Shown one piece after another: positions 1 through 12,014 of a stretch of DNA of 64,000 bases; position 1 is the first letter of the stretch, and each line of letters begins with the position of its first letter. Where the stretch lies: assembly GCF_001584165.1 (NCBI RefSeq), contig NZ_CP013233.1, positions 3,232,620-3,296,619 on the forward strand. The letters are read 5' to 3'. A program made the translations under genes and the position numbers. Source of the stretch: Collimonas arenae (GTDB lineage: Bacteria; Pseudomonadota; Gammaproteobacteria; Burkholderiales; Burkholderiaceae_D). The notes beneath the pieces were generated by a model. That model did not search any database. It was not told the DNA's origin and was given only the letters and a program-made list of their open reading frames with translations.

Positions 1-385
1 CCGACAACATCGCGCCGAGGAACACCGCATCCATCTTCTTCCAACCGAAAAAGATACCGATTTCATAGCCGATCCACAGCATCAGCGTAATCTCCGCCAG
101 CGCCGCAACGAACGCAGTGGCACCAACCTTGCCAAGCTTCTTCAGGCTAAATTCCAGGCCCAGCGAAAATAGCAGGAAAATCACGCCTAGTTCCGCCAGG
201 ATCTGGATCGTGCGCTCATCCGTGATCAGCGAAAATGGCGGCGTATGCGGACCGATGATGACGCCAGCGACAATGTAGCCGAGCACTACCGGTTGCTTGA
301 AACGGTTGAATAACACCGTCACGACGCCAGCGATCAACATGATCACGGCCAGATCCTGGATAAACGTTTCGACTGCATGATGCAT
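1..385 (-). CDS. Kef-type (CPA2) monovalent cation:proton antiporter, N-terminal part
   Basis: About 128 residues of the N-terminus are present; the gene runs off the left edge of the window. The protein starts MHHAVETFIQDLAVIML and is very hydrophobic, with segments such as QPVVLGYIVAGVIIGP and LGVIFLLFSLGLEFSLKKL. These match the first membrane helices of KefB/KefC/YbaL-type antiporters, which exchange K+ or Na+ for H+ across the inner membrane. The start is the ATG at 385-383, the first in frame. Whether a C-terminal RCK/TrkA-N domain follows cannot be seen, so the subfamily is open. Confidence 0.85.
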   Translation of the reverse strand, partial: MHHAVETFIQDLAVIMLIAGVVTVLFNRFKQPVVLGYIVAGVIIGPHTPPFSLITDERTIQILAELGVIFLLFSLGLEFSLKKLGKVGATAFVAALAEITLMLWIGYEIGIFFGWKKMDAVFLGAMLS

Positions 386-671
386 GGGCAGGCTTTCCTT
401 ATGAAAATGGACAGTTATCGGGGATTTGCACGAACAAGAAGAGATGCCAGAATGCGCGCGGCAAGGCAACGCACAGCCGACTTGCGGCCGCTCAGACAAT
501 GGGCGGCCAGGCGGCAAGCATGCGTTGCAGTTATAGTACGCTATCGAAGTTATGTTTCCAATAGCTTAATAATTGCGTGTATTGAAAATTGCCCAGAACG
601 CGTTCCCGGTCGGGTAAAACCGGTTTCCGCCGCAATCGTCGGCAACGCCGGAGCAGCAATGCACGGCCGGT
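386..671. other. intergenic spacer between antiporter and def
   Basis: About 286 bases lie between the start of the antiporter gene and the end of def. It must hold the antiporter promoter on the minus strand and the end of the def transcript. I see no convincing terminator hairpin with a T-run and no coding signal; an open frame on the plus strand across 377-733 has arginine-rich, non-protein-like composition. Confidence 0.4.
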
Positions 672-1208
672 TCAATCGTCGTGATTTGGGTCCAGCTCAG
701 GGAACAATATTTCGGTATAACCGAAACGAGTAAAATCCTTGATCCGCATCGGGTACAAAATGCCATTCAGGTGATCGCACTCATGCTGCACCACGCGCGC
801 ATGAAAGCCGTCAACGTCGCGGCTGATAGGAGCGCCGAACTGGTCGAAACCCTCGTAATGCAGCTGGGTCCAGCGCGGCACCACGCCGCGCAGGCCGGGT
901 ACCGACAGACAACCTTCCCAGCCGTCTTCAAGTTCTTCCGACAACGGCCGCAAGGTCGGATTGACCAACACGGTCTCCGGCACCGCAGGCGCATCCGGAT
1001 AACGGACGTTATTGCTGAAACCAAAGATCACCAGTTGCAGGTTGACGCCGATCTGCGGCGCCGCCAGGCCGGCGCCATTGACCGCGTGCATGGTCTCGAA
1101 CATGTCGGCGACCAGCGCGTCCAGCTCGGCCGTACCAAAAGCGGTGACAGGCTCGGCTTGCCGCAGCAAACGCGGGTCGCCCATCTTCAGGATTTCACGA
1201 ACGGTCAT
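672..1208 (-). CDS. def: peptide deformylase
   Basis: 178 residues. It removes the N-formyl group from nascent proteins at the ribosome, using a bound metal ion. All three family motifs are present in order: [11 protein letters not shown] (motif 1, about residues 45-55), EGCLSVPG (motif 2, with the metal-binding Cys) and QHECDHLNG (motif 3, HExxH-type with two metal-binding His and the catalytic Glu). The length fits type 1 deformylases. The ATG at 1208 follows a GAG six bases upstream. It lies just downstream of galU on the same strand, not next to fmt as in many bacteria, so this may be a second or relocated copy; that is an inference. Confidence 0.95.
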   Translation of the reverse strand: MTVREILKMGDPRLLRQAEPVTAFGTAELDALVADMFETMHAVNGAGLAAPQIGVNLQLVIFGFSNNVRYPDAPAVPETVLVNPTLRPLSEELEDGWEGCLSVPGLRGVVPRWTQLHYEGFDQFGAPISRDVDGFHARVVQHECDHLNGILYPMRIKDFTRFGYTEILFPELDPNHDD

Positions 1209-1279
1209 GGCGTGCTCTTTGGTCAGGGTGCTTACAGAGTAGGAAAATTGAAAACCGATTTAAACCAATGTAAAACCAA

Positions 1280-4244
<2,965 letters not shown>

Positions 4245-4306
4245 CTAAGGCGGCTCTATCTACTCTATGCTGCAAATATTGTTCTTTGTAGTGACGCTCT
4301 GCAAGC

Positions 4307-4332
4307 AAGGTGGGTAACCGTACCCACCCTAC
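4307..4332 (-). repeat. GTAGGGTGGG-type intergenic hairpin element, copy 1
   Basis: The spacer between zipA and ligA holds a perfect inverted repeat, GGTGGGTA at 4309-4316 and TACCCACC at 4321-4328, with a four-base loop. Read on the minus strand it begins GTAGGGTGGGTA. A second element with the same GTAGGGTGGG start occurs at 11941 on the plus strand. Intergenic elements with this start are widespread in proteobacteria as I recall; their role is unknown. Confidence 0.6.
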
Positions 4333-4358
4333 AATGGCGCATGCAGGTTGTCCTGCAA

Positions 4359-5501
4359 TCAGCTGAAGAGACGCAAAGCCCGCACCGAACCGGCAGGAAT
4401 TTCAGCCGCATCCATTTCCCGGTAAAAGGCATCGACCTGACCGGCAATTTCGGCCAGCTGGACGTCCGCCAGCGGCTGGTTGCTGTCATCCACCAGCACG
4501 CCGCCAAGGCGCGCCGCCAGCGAGCGGCCGCAGGCCACCATGGCGCCATAGCCATCACGCGACGGCGCCACGCGCGGCACATCAAGCAGCAAGGTCAGGC
4601 GGCTGGTGGTCTCCGCTACGGCACTGGCGTTGGTCGACAGAGAAAACAGCAGGCCTCCGTCACCATCGGACATGACCATGCGGCCTTCCGGACGCGCATC
4701 GAACCCCTGCCTCGCCAAAGCCGCCAGCAACGTGCTGATCGCCCATGGCGCGCCGTTCGACTGGATGTTCACGCCCAGCTGGGCATCGTGCTCGATGACG
4801 AACTGATGCAGCGAGCGCGCAGTATTGATTACCTCCGGCATATCTGGCAGATCCGGTTCGGCGCCGAGGTCATCGGCGATCTGGCGCAAGCGCATAACCA
4901 GTTCGGAATATTCGATTTCGTTAAGCGGGTTGCTGCGGTTGGCCAGTTGCACACCAGCCAGCAAAGTGCTGTAGACGCCGCCATGCGCCACCGGCTCCCA
5001 ATCGCCATTGGCGTCTTCACCGATGAAATGGATCGGTTTGTTGCCGACGTGACGCAGGGTCTGCAAGGCGGGCAGTGCCTTGTCGCCGCGTATTGGCGTT
5101 TCCAGCACCAGCGGGATCGCGCAATCGATCAGATCATCCACCGGCAAATCCTTGCGTAGCGCCGGTGCTGGTACCTCATGCCCGGCTGCAGCCGTTGAGG
5201 CCGGATTGCCGAACTGCGGCTCCAGTGCATGTTGCTCCGCAGTTTGCTCGATATCGTCGTGCGACGGTTCTACCATGGCGGCCTGATCGGCATCGCCCTC
5301 GGCGTCGAACAGCTTGGGTTCGTGCCGCACCTGCGGCTCGCCGTTGTCCTTGCCAGGCGTCATCAGGACATCGTCATGCGATCCGGAAAATGCCCGCTCA
5401 ACGCTCTTCTTGGCCTTGTATTCCTGCCATTTGTTGTAGGAAATGACGCCAACAAGAAACGCGCCTCCAATGATAAACAGGCTTGTTTGTAGATCTGTCA
5501 T
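4359..5501 (-). CDS. zipA: cell division protein ZipA-like, FtsZ-binding
   Basis: 380 residues. ZipA anchors FtsZ filaments to the inner membrane during septum formation. One N-terminal membrane segment is visible (LFIIGGAFLVGVISYNKW, about residues 7-24), then a charged, low-complexity linker rich in Asp, Glu, Gln and Pro (about 40-140), then a globular C-terminal domain of about 230 residues (DDLIDCAIPLVLETP onward) like the ZipA C-terminal domain. Sequence similarity among ZipA proteins is low, so the position directly between smc and ligA, as in many beta- and gammaproteobacteria, is a main support. The region from 5502 to smc separates it from its upstream neighbour. Confidence 0.85.
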   Translation of the reverse strand: MTDLQTSLFIIGGAFLVGVISYNKWQEYKAKKSVERAFSGSHDDVLMTPGKDNGEPQVRHEPKLFDAEGDADQAAMVEPSHDDIEQTAEQHALEPQFGNPASTAAAGHEVPAPALRKDLPVDDLIDCAIPLVLETPIRGDKALPALQTLRHVGNKPIHFIGEDANGDWEPVAHGGVYSTLLAGVQLANRSNPLNEIEYSELVMRLRQIADDLGAEPDLPDMPEVINTARSLHQFVIEHDAQLGVNIQSNGAPWAISTLLAALARQGFDARPEGRMVMSDGDGGLLFSLSTNASAVAETTSRLTLLLDVPRVAPSRDGYGAMVACGRSLAARLGGVLVDDSNQPLADVQLAEIAGQVDAFYREMDAAEIPAGSVRALRLFS

Positions 5502-5819
5502 TCTGCTGATGCCTTATTAATTGCTGCCGTGTCGCTCGGATACGCGCTTGACGCGCGAATTTTCGACTGAAATTGTGGACTGGTCATTGATTGGATCCGA
5601 GGTAAAAACACTTCAAAAATGGTTGTCGGTGACCGCGTAAAAGATTCAAATTCGTTGTAATGCATGGCTGGCATGCCATCTTTTTCCATAAAAAAAAAGC
5701 CGGATTTAATGTATATACAGGCAACATAAATTACCGAGATATTTTTTTACAAAATATTGCATTAAAAAATATTGCATTAAGACTAGCAAAATCAGCCTGT
5801 TGCCGCCATAAAAAAATCG
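5502..5819. other. AT-rich spacer between smc and zipA with a 15-bp tandem repeat
   Basis: About 318 bases with no credible gene. The half nearest smc is markedly AT-rich. It contains a direct tandem repeat of AAAATATTGCATTAA at 5751-5765 and 5766-5780. A zipA promoter on the minus strand probably lies here, and the T-runs on the minus strand could help stop smc transcription, but I see no clear hairpin. Confidence 0.5.
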
Positions 5820-8800
5820 TCAGGCGGCCACCGGGTCGGCGGCAAAACTGCGTGCCGCCTCCATGTCGACCGCCACGATCCGCGATACGCCCTGCTCCTG
5901 CATCGTCACACCGATTAGCTGCTGCGCCATTTCCATCGCAATCTTGTTATGCGAAATGAACAGGAATTGGGTATGGCTCGACATCCGTTTCACCATATTG
6001 CAGAAGCGCTCGGTGTTGGCGTCGTCCAGCGGTGCGTCGACCTCGTCCAGCAAGCAGAATGGCGCCGGATTCAGCTGGAACATCGAGAACACCAGCGCGG
6101 TCGCGGTCAGCGCCTTTTCGCCACCTGACAGCAGATGGATGGTCGCATTCTTCTTGCCCGGCGGCTGCGCCATGACCTGCACACCGGAGTCCAGGATCTC
6201 GTCGCCGGTCATGATCAGCTTGGCCTGGCCGCCACCGAACAGGATCGGGAACAGCTCGGCAAAATGATGGTTGACCTTGTCGAACGTATCCTGCAGCAGA
6301 TCGCGGGTTTCCTTGTCGATCTTGTGGATCGCATCCTGCAAGGTATTGATGGCCTCGGTCAGGTCGGCATTCTGCGCATCCAGGAAGTTCTTGCGTTCGG
6401 ATGCCTGCGCCAGTTCGTCCAGCGCCGCCAGATTGACCGCGCCCAGGCCGGCAATCGCATTGGTCAGACGCGTGACTTCGCCTTGCAGATAGGAAGGCCG
6501 CATGTCAGCGGTCAACTTCTCGCTCAACGCAGCTTCATCGGCTTGCGCCTCAAGCAATTGTTGCACGTATTGTTCTTGATTCAGGCGCGCCGCCTGCTCC
6601 TTCAACTGCAGCTCCATGATGCGATCACGCTGTGGCTGCAGGCTACGCTCCGCTTGCAGCCGGGTTTCCTCATGCTGACGCAGATTCTGCGATACCTGGT
6701 CCAGTTCGTGACGGGTATCGGCCAGTGCGCGCTCCTGCTCACTGCGCTTGTCGAGCAAATCTTGCAAGCCCGCCTGCGCCGCCTGATCGTCCAGGCTTTC
6801 CAGTTCAAGGTGGCCCTGCTGCATGTTGGCAAACAACTGCGCCGCCTGCTCCAGCGCGGTAGCGATGCTGCGCTTGAGTTCTTCGATCTTGTTGCGATGG
6901 GATTTCTCGGCAAATTCTGCTTCCTGCGCTGCGCGCTCCATCTCGCGCAAACGTTGCCGGGCATCGTTCAGTTGCTGTTCCTTGCCCAGATAATCGGTTT
7001 GCCCATCCTCATGTTTCTCTTGCAGCTCGGCCAACTCCATATCCAGTTGTTCGAACTTGGCTTCCGATTCCATCTTGGTCTGCTGCTGCTCGCTTTCCTG
7101 CGCAGCGATTTCTGCCAGATCCGAAGAAATCTGCGCGCTGCGCTGGTTGAAGCGATCCTGCAGCTCAGACAGTTTCATTACATCGATCTGCAAACCATGC
7201 ACTGCCTGCGTCAAGCCATTATGACGTTGACGCATTTCCTGCAGGCGCTGGGTAGCCTGCGACAAGGCAGCTTCAGCGCGCACCGAACGTGAACGGGCTT
7301 CGTCGGCCAGCATTTGCTGGGCACGCAACTGCTTGGTGATATTTTCGATTTCCTGCTGGCGCGCCAGCATGCCGTCCTGCTCTGAATCGGAAGCATAGAA
7401 ACGCACGCCGGTCTTGCTGATCACATGGCCCTGGCGCGTCACGAAGCTGGCGCCTAGCGGCAGCTTGTTGCGTTCCGCGAAGGCTGTCGTGGTGTCGTCG
7501 GCAGCATAGAAATTGTGCAGCCAATCCTGCATCAGCGCCCGCAAACCGGGATCGTTCAATTGCAGAAGATTCAGGAAAGGCTTGAGGCCGGCCGGGGTGT
7601 CAACCGCACTTGCCGGCGCCACGCCATTCGGCGTGAACAAGGCCAGCTTAGCCGGCGGCGCATCGTTGAAGAAAGCCTTGGCCCATTCCAGATTAGACAT
7701 TTCAAGCGCCGAAGTGCGCTCGCGCAGCACCGATTCCAGCGCAGTTTCCCAACCGCCGTCGATATGCAATTTTTGCCACAGGCGCGGCAAACCGGCGAGT
7801 TCGTGCTTCTGCAACCAGGGTTGCACCTTGCCTTCGGTCTGCACGCTTTCCTGCAATTGCTTGAGCGCGGTCAGGCGCGCTTCCAGCTGGGCGTTATTGG
7901 CGCTTTCAGTGTTGACCTGCTGCTGCGCATCACGGCGTTCTTCTTCCAATCGCGGCTGCTGTTCCTGCGCCTCCTCCAGCTGCATCGCCAACTCTTCCAG
8001 GCCAGCCTGCTTTTCCTCCAGCTGCATACGCAGATTGGTGAGGTGGGCATTATCCGGCAGGTTGAGTCCATTCTTTTCTTGCGACAGCCGCTCGCGCCGC
8101 GCGCTCAAGCCGTTGAGGATGTTCGAGGCGTTGCGCTGGTGGGTCGATTCCAGTTCGATCTGCTGCTGGATCTGCATGATCTTGCCGCGCGACTCCGTGC
8201 TCTTCAGTTGCGCTTCGCGCCAGCTCTGCTCCAGCGCCGGCAATTGATCGTTCTGCTGTTGCGACGCCACTTGCGATTGCTCGACGCGCGCCATCAGCTC
8301 TTCCAGATGCATCTCGGCCTCGACCAGGTCATCCTGGTACTGGCTGCCCTGGCGTTGCCACTGGTCGCGCTGCGCGGTCAGCGAATTGAGTTGCGACTGC
8401 AGGCGGTTACGCGATTCGATGACGAACTTGATTTGCGCTTCCAGGCTGCCGATCTCGGAATTGGTTTGGTACAAATGGCCTTGCGCCTGGTGCATACGAT
8501 CACCGGCGGCATAGTGCGCCTGACGCATGTGCTCCAGCTCGGTTTCGACGTGACGCAACTTGGCGGTCTGTTCTTCCAGATCGGTTTGCGCCTTCTCGAT
8601 ATCGCGGAAGTATTTTTCCTGTTCGGTCTTGGCTTCGTTCTTGCGCAGTAGCCACAGCAATTTCTGCTTTTCTTCCTGGTCGCCTTGCAGCTCATGGAAT
8701 TTTTGTGCGACTGCCGCCTGCGCCTGCAGCTTTTCCAGGTTGGCGTTGAGTTCGCGCAGGATATCTTCGACCCGCAGCAAATTGTCGCGCGTGTCGTTCA

Positions 8801-9353
8801 AGCGGTTTTCAGTTTCGCGACGACGCTCCTTGTACTTGGAAACGCCGGCTGCCTCTTCCAGGAAAATCCGCAGTTCTTCCGGACGCGCTTCGATGATGCG
8901 CGAAATCATCCCCTGGCCAATGATCGCATACGCGCGCGGGCCGAGGCCGGTGCCCAGGAAGATGTCCTGGATGTCGCGCCGTCGCACAGCCTGGTTGTTG
9001 ATGTAATAGGTCGAAGTGCCGTCGCGCGTCAGTGTGCGCTTGACCGCGATTTCGGCATACTGGCTCCACTGCCCTGCCGCCTTGCCAAGGCTGTTGTCGA
9101 ACACCAGTTCGACCGACGAGCGCCCAGCCGGCTTACGGTGCGACGAGCCGTTGAAAATGACGTCCTGCATCGATTCGCCGCGCAATTCGGAGGCCTTGGA
9201 TTCGCCCAGCACCCAGCGCACCGCGTCGATGATGTTGGACTTGCCGCAACCGTTCGGTCCCACGACGCCGACCAGCTGGCCGGGGACCTGAAAATTGGTA
9301 GGGTCAACGAAAGACTTGAATCCCGATAATTTAATGGAAGTTAAACGCACGTT
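5820..9353 (-). CDS. smc: chromosome segregation protein SMC
   Basis: 1177 residues from the GTG at 9353. SMC dimers compact and segregate the chromosome with ScpA and ScpB. The N-terminal ATPase half starts VRLTSIKLSGFKSF and has Walker A GPNGCGKSN. Two long Glu/Gln/Arg-rich coiled coils (about residues 170-500 and 660-1000) flank a hinge (about 510-650). The C-terminal half has the signature LLSGGEKALTA and Walker B CLLDEVDAPLDDAN. A further GTG at 9395 would add 14 residues, but the family N-terminus begins at the chosen codon. No good Shine-Dalgarno sequence precedes either codon. It is the first gene of the minus-strand run smc-zipA-ligA-galU. Confidence 0.95.
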   Translation of the reverse strand, partial: NVRLTSIKLSGFKSFVDPTNFQVPGQLVGVVGPNGCGKSNIIDAVRWVLGESKASELRGESMQDVIFNGSSHRKPAGRSSVELVFDNSLGKAAGQWSQYAEIAVKRTLTRDGTSTYYINNQAVRRRDIQDIFLGTGLGPRAYAIIGQGMISRIIEARPEELRIFLEEAAGVSKYKERRRETENRLNDTRDNLLRVEDILRELNANLEKLQAQAAVAQKFHELQGDQEEKQKLLWLLRKNEAKTEQEKYFRDIEKAQTDLEEQTAKLRHVETELEHMRQAHYAAGDRMHQAQGHLYQTNSEIGSLEAQIKFVIESRNRLQSQLNSLTAQRDQWQRQGSQYQDDLVEAEMHLEELMARVEQSQVASQQQNDQLPALEQSWREAQLKSTESRGKIMQIQQQIELESTHQRNASNILNGLSARRERLSQEKNGLNLPDNAHLTNLRMQLEEKQAGLEELAMQLEEAQEQQPRLEEERRDAQQQVNTESANNAQLEARLTALKQLQESVQTEGKVQPWLQKHELAGLPRLWQKLHIDGGWETALESVLRERTSALEMSNLEWAKAFFNDAPPAKLALFTPNGVAPASAVDTPAGLKPFLNLLQLNDPGLRALMQDWLHNFYAADDTTTAFAERNKLPLGASFVTRQGHVISKTGVRFYASDSEQDGMLARQQEIENITKQLRAQQMLADEARSRSVRAEAALSQATQRLQEMRQRHNGLTQAVHGLQIDVMKLSELQDRFNQRSAQISSDLAEIAAQESEQQQTKMESEAKFEQLDMELAELQEKHEDGQTDYLGKEQQLNDARQRLREMERAAQEAEFAEKSHRNKIEELKRSIATALEQAAQLFANMQQGHLELESLDDQAAQAGLQDLLDKRSEQERALADTRHELDQVSQNLRQHEETRLQAERSLQPQRDRIMELQLKEQAARLNQEQYVQQLLEAQADEAALSEKLTADMRPSYLQGEVTRLTNAIAGLGAVNLAALDELAQASERKNFLDAQNADLTEAINTLQDAIHKIDKETRDLLQDTFDKVNHHFAELFPILFGGGQAKLIMTGDEILDSGVQVMAQPPGKKNATIHLLSGGEKALTATALVFSMFQLNPAPFCLLDEVDAPLDDANTERFCNMVKRMSSHTQFLFISHNKIAMEMAQQLIGVTMQEQGVSRIVAVDMEAARSFAADPVAA

Positions 9354-9769
9354 ATCGACTGTTCTTATCAAAGTCGGCGAAAAAGCAGCCGTCACTCTTA
9401 AAATTCATGAAAACGAGAAAAAAACCTCGCGGGAGGTCGACATCATAACATTCCGACCTGCCATATATGCGATCTGAATGGCCGTCAAAAATTGAAAATG
9501 TGATTATTAATTCAACCCCAAGCAAGTGGAAGACGAACAGTGCACAGACATCGGCGCGGTACGCCAACCAACGACTGCTCCCGGCAAAACAATCCGAGCC
9601 GGCAACGAAAAGCAAAAAAATCTCTCAATATCGGCCTTGCGGCGCCCTTTTCAGAGCGCCAGGCGCAGCATTCCCAGCGATCAAACCCGCATTCTGTATA
9701 TAATGCAAACAGCAGAATCACAGCCGCCGCCTTTCATTCCACCTTTGTTATTCATCCGTTACTAACCAC
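9354..9769. other. divergent promoter region of smc and dapC
   Basis: About 416 bases separate the divergent smc and dapC genes. The smc-proximal part is A/T-rich. A consensus -10 hexamer lies at 9699-9704 in front of dapC. No protein-like reading frame and no stable terminator hairpin are apparent. Confidence 0.5.
9699..9704 (+). promoter_or_regulatory. candidate -10 element for dapC
   Basis: A perfect TATAAT sits 65 bases upstream of the dapC start codon. The region 16-18 bases further upstream (around GCGATC) is a poor match to a -35 hexamer, so only the -10 box is supported. Confidence 0.4.
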
Positions 9770-10972
9770 GTGAATCCATTACTAGACCGGTTGCAACCGT
9801 ATCCGTTTGAAAAACTGCGCGCACTATTTGCCGATGTCACGCCGAATCCGGCTTACGCGCCGATCAGTCTCGGTATCGGCGAACCGAAGCACCCTACCCC
9901 GCCATTCATTCAACAGGCGCTGACCGACAATCTGAGCGGCCTGGCCAGTTATCCCAGCACGCTCGGCGCGGAGCCGCTGCGCAAGGCGATCGCAGGTTGG
10001 CTGGAACGCCGTTACGGCTTGCCAGCGCTGAATCCGTCAACCCAGATCCTGCCGGTCAATGGTTCGCGCGAAGCATTGTTTGCGCTGGCGCAGACCGTAG
10101 TTGATCCATCGCAATCGGATGCGCTGGTGATGTGCCCCAATCCGTTCTACCAGATCTATGAAGGCGCGGCCTACCTGTCGGGCGCCCAGCCGTATTTCGT
10201 CAACTCGGATCCGGCCCGCAACTTTGCCCCTGATTACCGCAGTGTGCCGGACGATGTCTGGCCGCGCGTCAAGCTGCTGTACCTGTGCTCGCCGGGCAAT
10301 CCGACCGGCGCCGTGCTGTCGCTGGAAGACTGGAAAGAATTGTTTGCATTGTCGGATCGGCATGGTTTCGTGATCGCCGCCGACGAATGTTATTCAGAAA
10401 TTTACTTCAAGCCGGAAGCGCCGCTGGGCGGACTGCAAGCGGCGCACATGCTGGGCCGCGACGGCTATCCGCGCCTGATCGCCTTCTCCAGCCTGTCGAA
10501 ACGCTCCAACGTGCCCGGCATGCGCTCCGGCTTCGTGGCTGGCGATGCCGCCATTCTGAAGAAATTCCTGCTGTATCGTACCTACCACGGCGGCGCCATG
10601 AGCCCGCCGGTGCAAGCGGCTTCGGTCGCCGCCTGGAACGACGAAACCCATGTCGTCGAGAACCGCGCCAAATACATGGCGAAATTTCAACAAGTGACGC
10701 CGGTGCTGCAAACCGTGCTGGATGTCGCACTGCCGGACGCCGGCTTTTACCTGTGGGCCAAGGTAGACAAACTGGCATCGATCACAGACACCGACTTCGC
10801 CAAGCAGCTGTATGCCGAATATAATGTAACCGTATTGCCCGGCAGCTACCTGGCGCGCGACGCCCACGGCAGCAATCCGGGCCGGCAACGCATCCGGATG
10901 GCGCTGGTGGCGGAAGTCGACGAATGCCTGGAGGCGGCGCAGCGGATTGCCGCTTTTTGCCAAAGACTCTAG
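9770..10972 (+). CDS. dapC: succinyldiaminopimelate transaminase
   Basis: 400 residues, beginning at a GTG. A PLP-dependent class I/II aminotransferase that converts N-succinyl-2-amino-6-ketopimelate to N-succinyl-LL-diaminopimelate in lysine and peptidoglycan precursor synthesis. Visible motifs include ISLGIGEPKHPTP near the N-terminus, LYLCSPGNPTGAVL, AADECYSEIYF and the PLP-lysine region FSSLSKRSNVPGMRSGFV. Placement immediately before dapD, with dapE 2.7 kb downstream, supports DapC over other aminotransferases. The start codon has no clear Shine-Dalgarno sequence, so it may be translated weakly or start elsewhere. Confidence 0.92.
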   Translation: MNPLLDRLQPYPFEKLRALFADVTPNPAYAPISLGIGEPKHPTPPFIQQALTDNLSGLASYPSTLGAEPLRKAIAGWLERRYGLPALNPSTQILPVNGSREALFALAQTVVDPSQSDALVMCPNPFYQIYEGAAYLSGAQPYFVNSDPARNFAPDYRSVPDDVWPRVKLLYLCSPGNPTGAVLSLEDWKELFALSDRHGFVIAADECYSEIYFKPEAPLGGLQAAHMLGRDGYPRLIAFSSLSKRSNVPGMRSGFVAGDAAILKKFLLYRTYHGGAMSPPVQAASVAAWNDETHVVENRAKYMAKFQQVTPVLQTVLDVALPDAGFYLWAKVDKLASITDTDFAKQLYAEYNVTVLPGSYLARDAHGSNPGRQRIRMALVAEVDECLEAAQRIAAFCQRL

Positions 10973-11019
10973 CCCACGGCCTCAGGCTTCCAGCCACAGC
11001 CTGATCCAACGTATTGCAT

Positions 11020-11048
11020 CATGACGATGTATTTCATCTGTCGTCATG
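11020..11048. repeat. inverted repeat upstream of dapD
   Basis: CATGACGA at 11020-11027 is repeated as TCGTCATG at 11041-11048, perfect eight-base arms around 13 bases. It sits 41 bases upstream of the dapD ATG in the dapC-dapD spacer. No T-run follows, so it is more likely an mRNA hairpin or protein-binding site than a terminator. Confidence 0.4.
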
Positions 11049-11088
11049 GTCAAATTCATATTTTTAACCTTTCAATCAGTGACCTATC

Positions 11089-11916
11089 ATGACTCAATCT
11101 CTGCAAGCATTTATCGACCAAGCCTGGGAACAGCGCGCCGATTTCTCACCTAAGACTGCTCCGGCCGATGTCCGCGAAGCGGTTGCCAAAGTGATCGCCG
11201 AACTTAATCAAGGTACGTTGCGCGTCGCCCAGAAAACCGACGGCAACTGGGTCGTCAATCAATGGATCAAGAAGGCTGTGCTGCTGTCGTTCCGCCTGGA
11301 AGACAACCTGCCGATGCCGGCCGGTGACAACATGCAGTTCTACGACAAGGTGCCGACCAAGTTCGCCAACTACACCGCTGAAGATTTCGCCAAGGGCGGC
11401 TTCCGCGTAGTGCCGCCTGCCGTCGCGCGCCACGGCAGCTTCATTGGCAAAAACGTGGTGCTGATGCCGTCCTACGTCAACATCGGCGCTTACGTCGATG
11501 AAGGCACCATGGTCGACACCTGGGCCACCGTCGGTTCCTGCGCCCAGATCGGCAAGAACGTCCACCTGTCCGGCGGCGTCGGCATCGGCGGTGTGCTGGA
11601 GCCAATGCAAGCCAACCCGACCATCATCGAAGACAACTGCTTCATCGGCGCCCGTTCGGAAATCGTCGAAGGCGTGATCGTTGAAGAAAATTCGGTGATC
11701 TCGATGGGCGTCTACATCGGCCAGTCGACCAAGATCTATGACCGCGCCACCGGCGAAGTCACCTACGGCCGCATCCCGGCGGGTTCGGTCGTGGTGTCGG
11801 GCAGCCTGCCATCGGCCGACGGCAAGTACAGCCTGTACTGCGCGGTCATCGTCAAGCGCGTCGACGCCAAGACCCGCGCCAAGACCGGCATCAACGAACT
11901 GCTGCGCGAAGCTTAA
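11089..11916 (+). CDS. dapD: 2,3,4,5-tetrahydropyridine-2,6-dicarboxylate N-succinyltransferase
   Basis: 275 residues. It transfers the succinyl group of succinyl-CoA to tetrahydrodipicolinate, the committing step of the succinylase branch of lysine synthesis. After an alpha-helical N-terminal domain (about residues 1-100), the protein has left-handed beta-helix hexapeptide repeats such as [20 protein letters not shown] and [11 protein letters not shown], then [19 protein letters not shown]. Length equals the family norm (about 274). It follows dapC after 116 bases on the same strand. The ATG at 11089 is preceded by a weak ribosome site. Confidence 0.97.
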   Translation: MTQSLQAFIDQAWEQRADFSPKTAPADVREAVAKVIAELNQGTLRVAQKTDGNWVVNQWIKKAVLLSFRLEDNLPMPAGDNMQFYDKVPTKFANYTAEDFAKGGFRVVPPAVARHGSFIGKNVVLMPSYVNIGAYVDEGTMVDTWATVGSCAQIGKNVHLSGGVGIGGVLEPMQANPTIIEDNCFIGARSEIVEGVIVEENSVISMGVYIGQSTKIYDRATGEVTYGRIPAGSVVVSGSLPSADGKYSLYCAVIVKRVDAKTRAKTGINELLREA

Positions 11917-11940
11917 TCATTGCGGCAAGAAGTTTAAGAA

Positions 11941-11971
11941 CGTAGGGTGGGCAAATTCTTTTGCCCATGCG
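11941..11971 (+). repeat. GTAGGGTGGG-type intergenic hairpin element, copy 2
   Basis: CGTAGGGTGGGCA at 11941-11953 followed after AATTCTTT by TGCCCATGCG. The GGGCA and TGCCC arms make a short hairpin. The first ten bases match the element at 4307-4332 read on the other strand. It lies between dapD and the PilU-like gene. Confidence 0.55.
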
Positions 11972-12014
11972 CAACTATAATAATGAGTACTTTTCCTGCA
12001 CTGAGGAGTTTTTG

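Noticed and set aside
377..733. 118-codon open frame on the plus strand left of def
   Set aside because: Arg/Ala-rich composition without domain pattern, overlaps the end of def on the other strand, and has no ribosome site.
5751..5780. 15-bp tandem repeat considered as a CRISPR or iteron array
   Set aside because: Only two copies without spacers, in an AT-rich spacer. Too short to support either.
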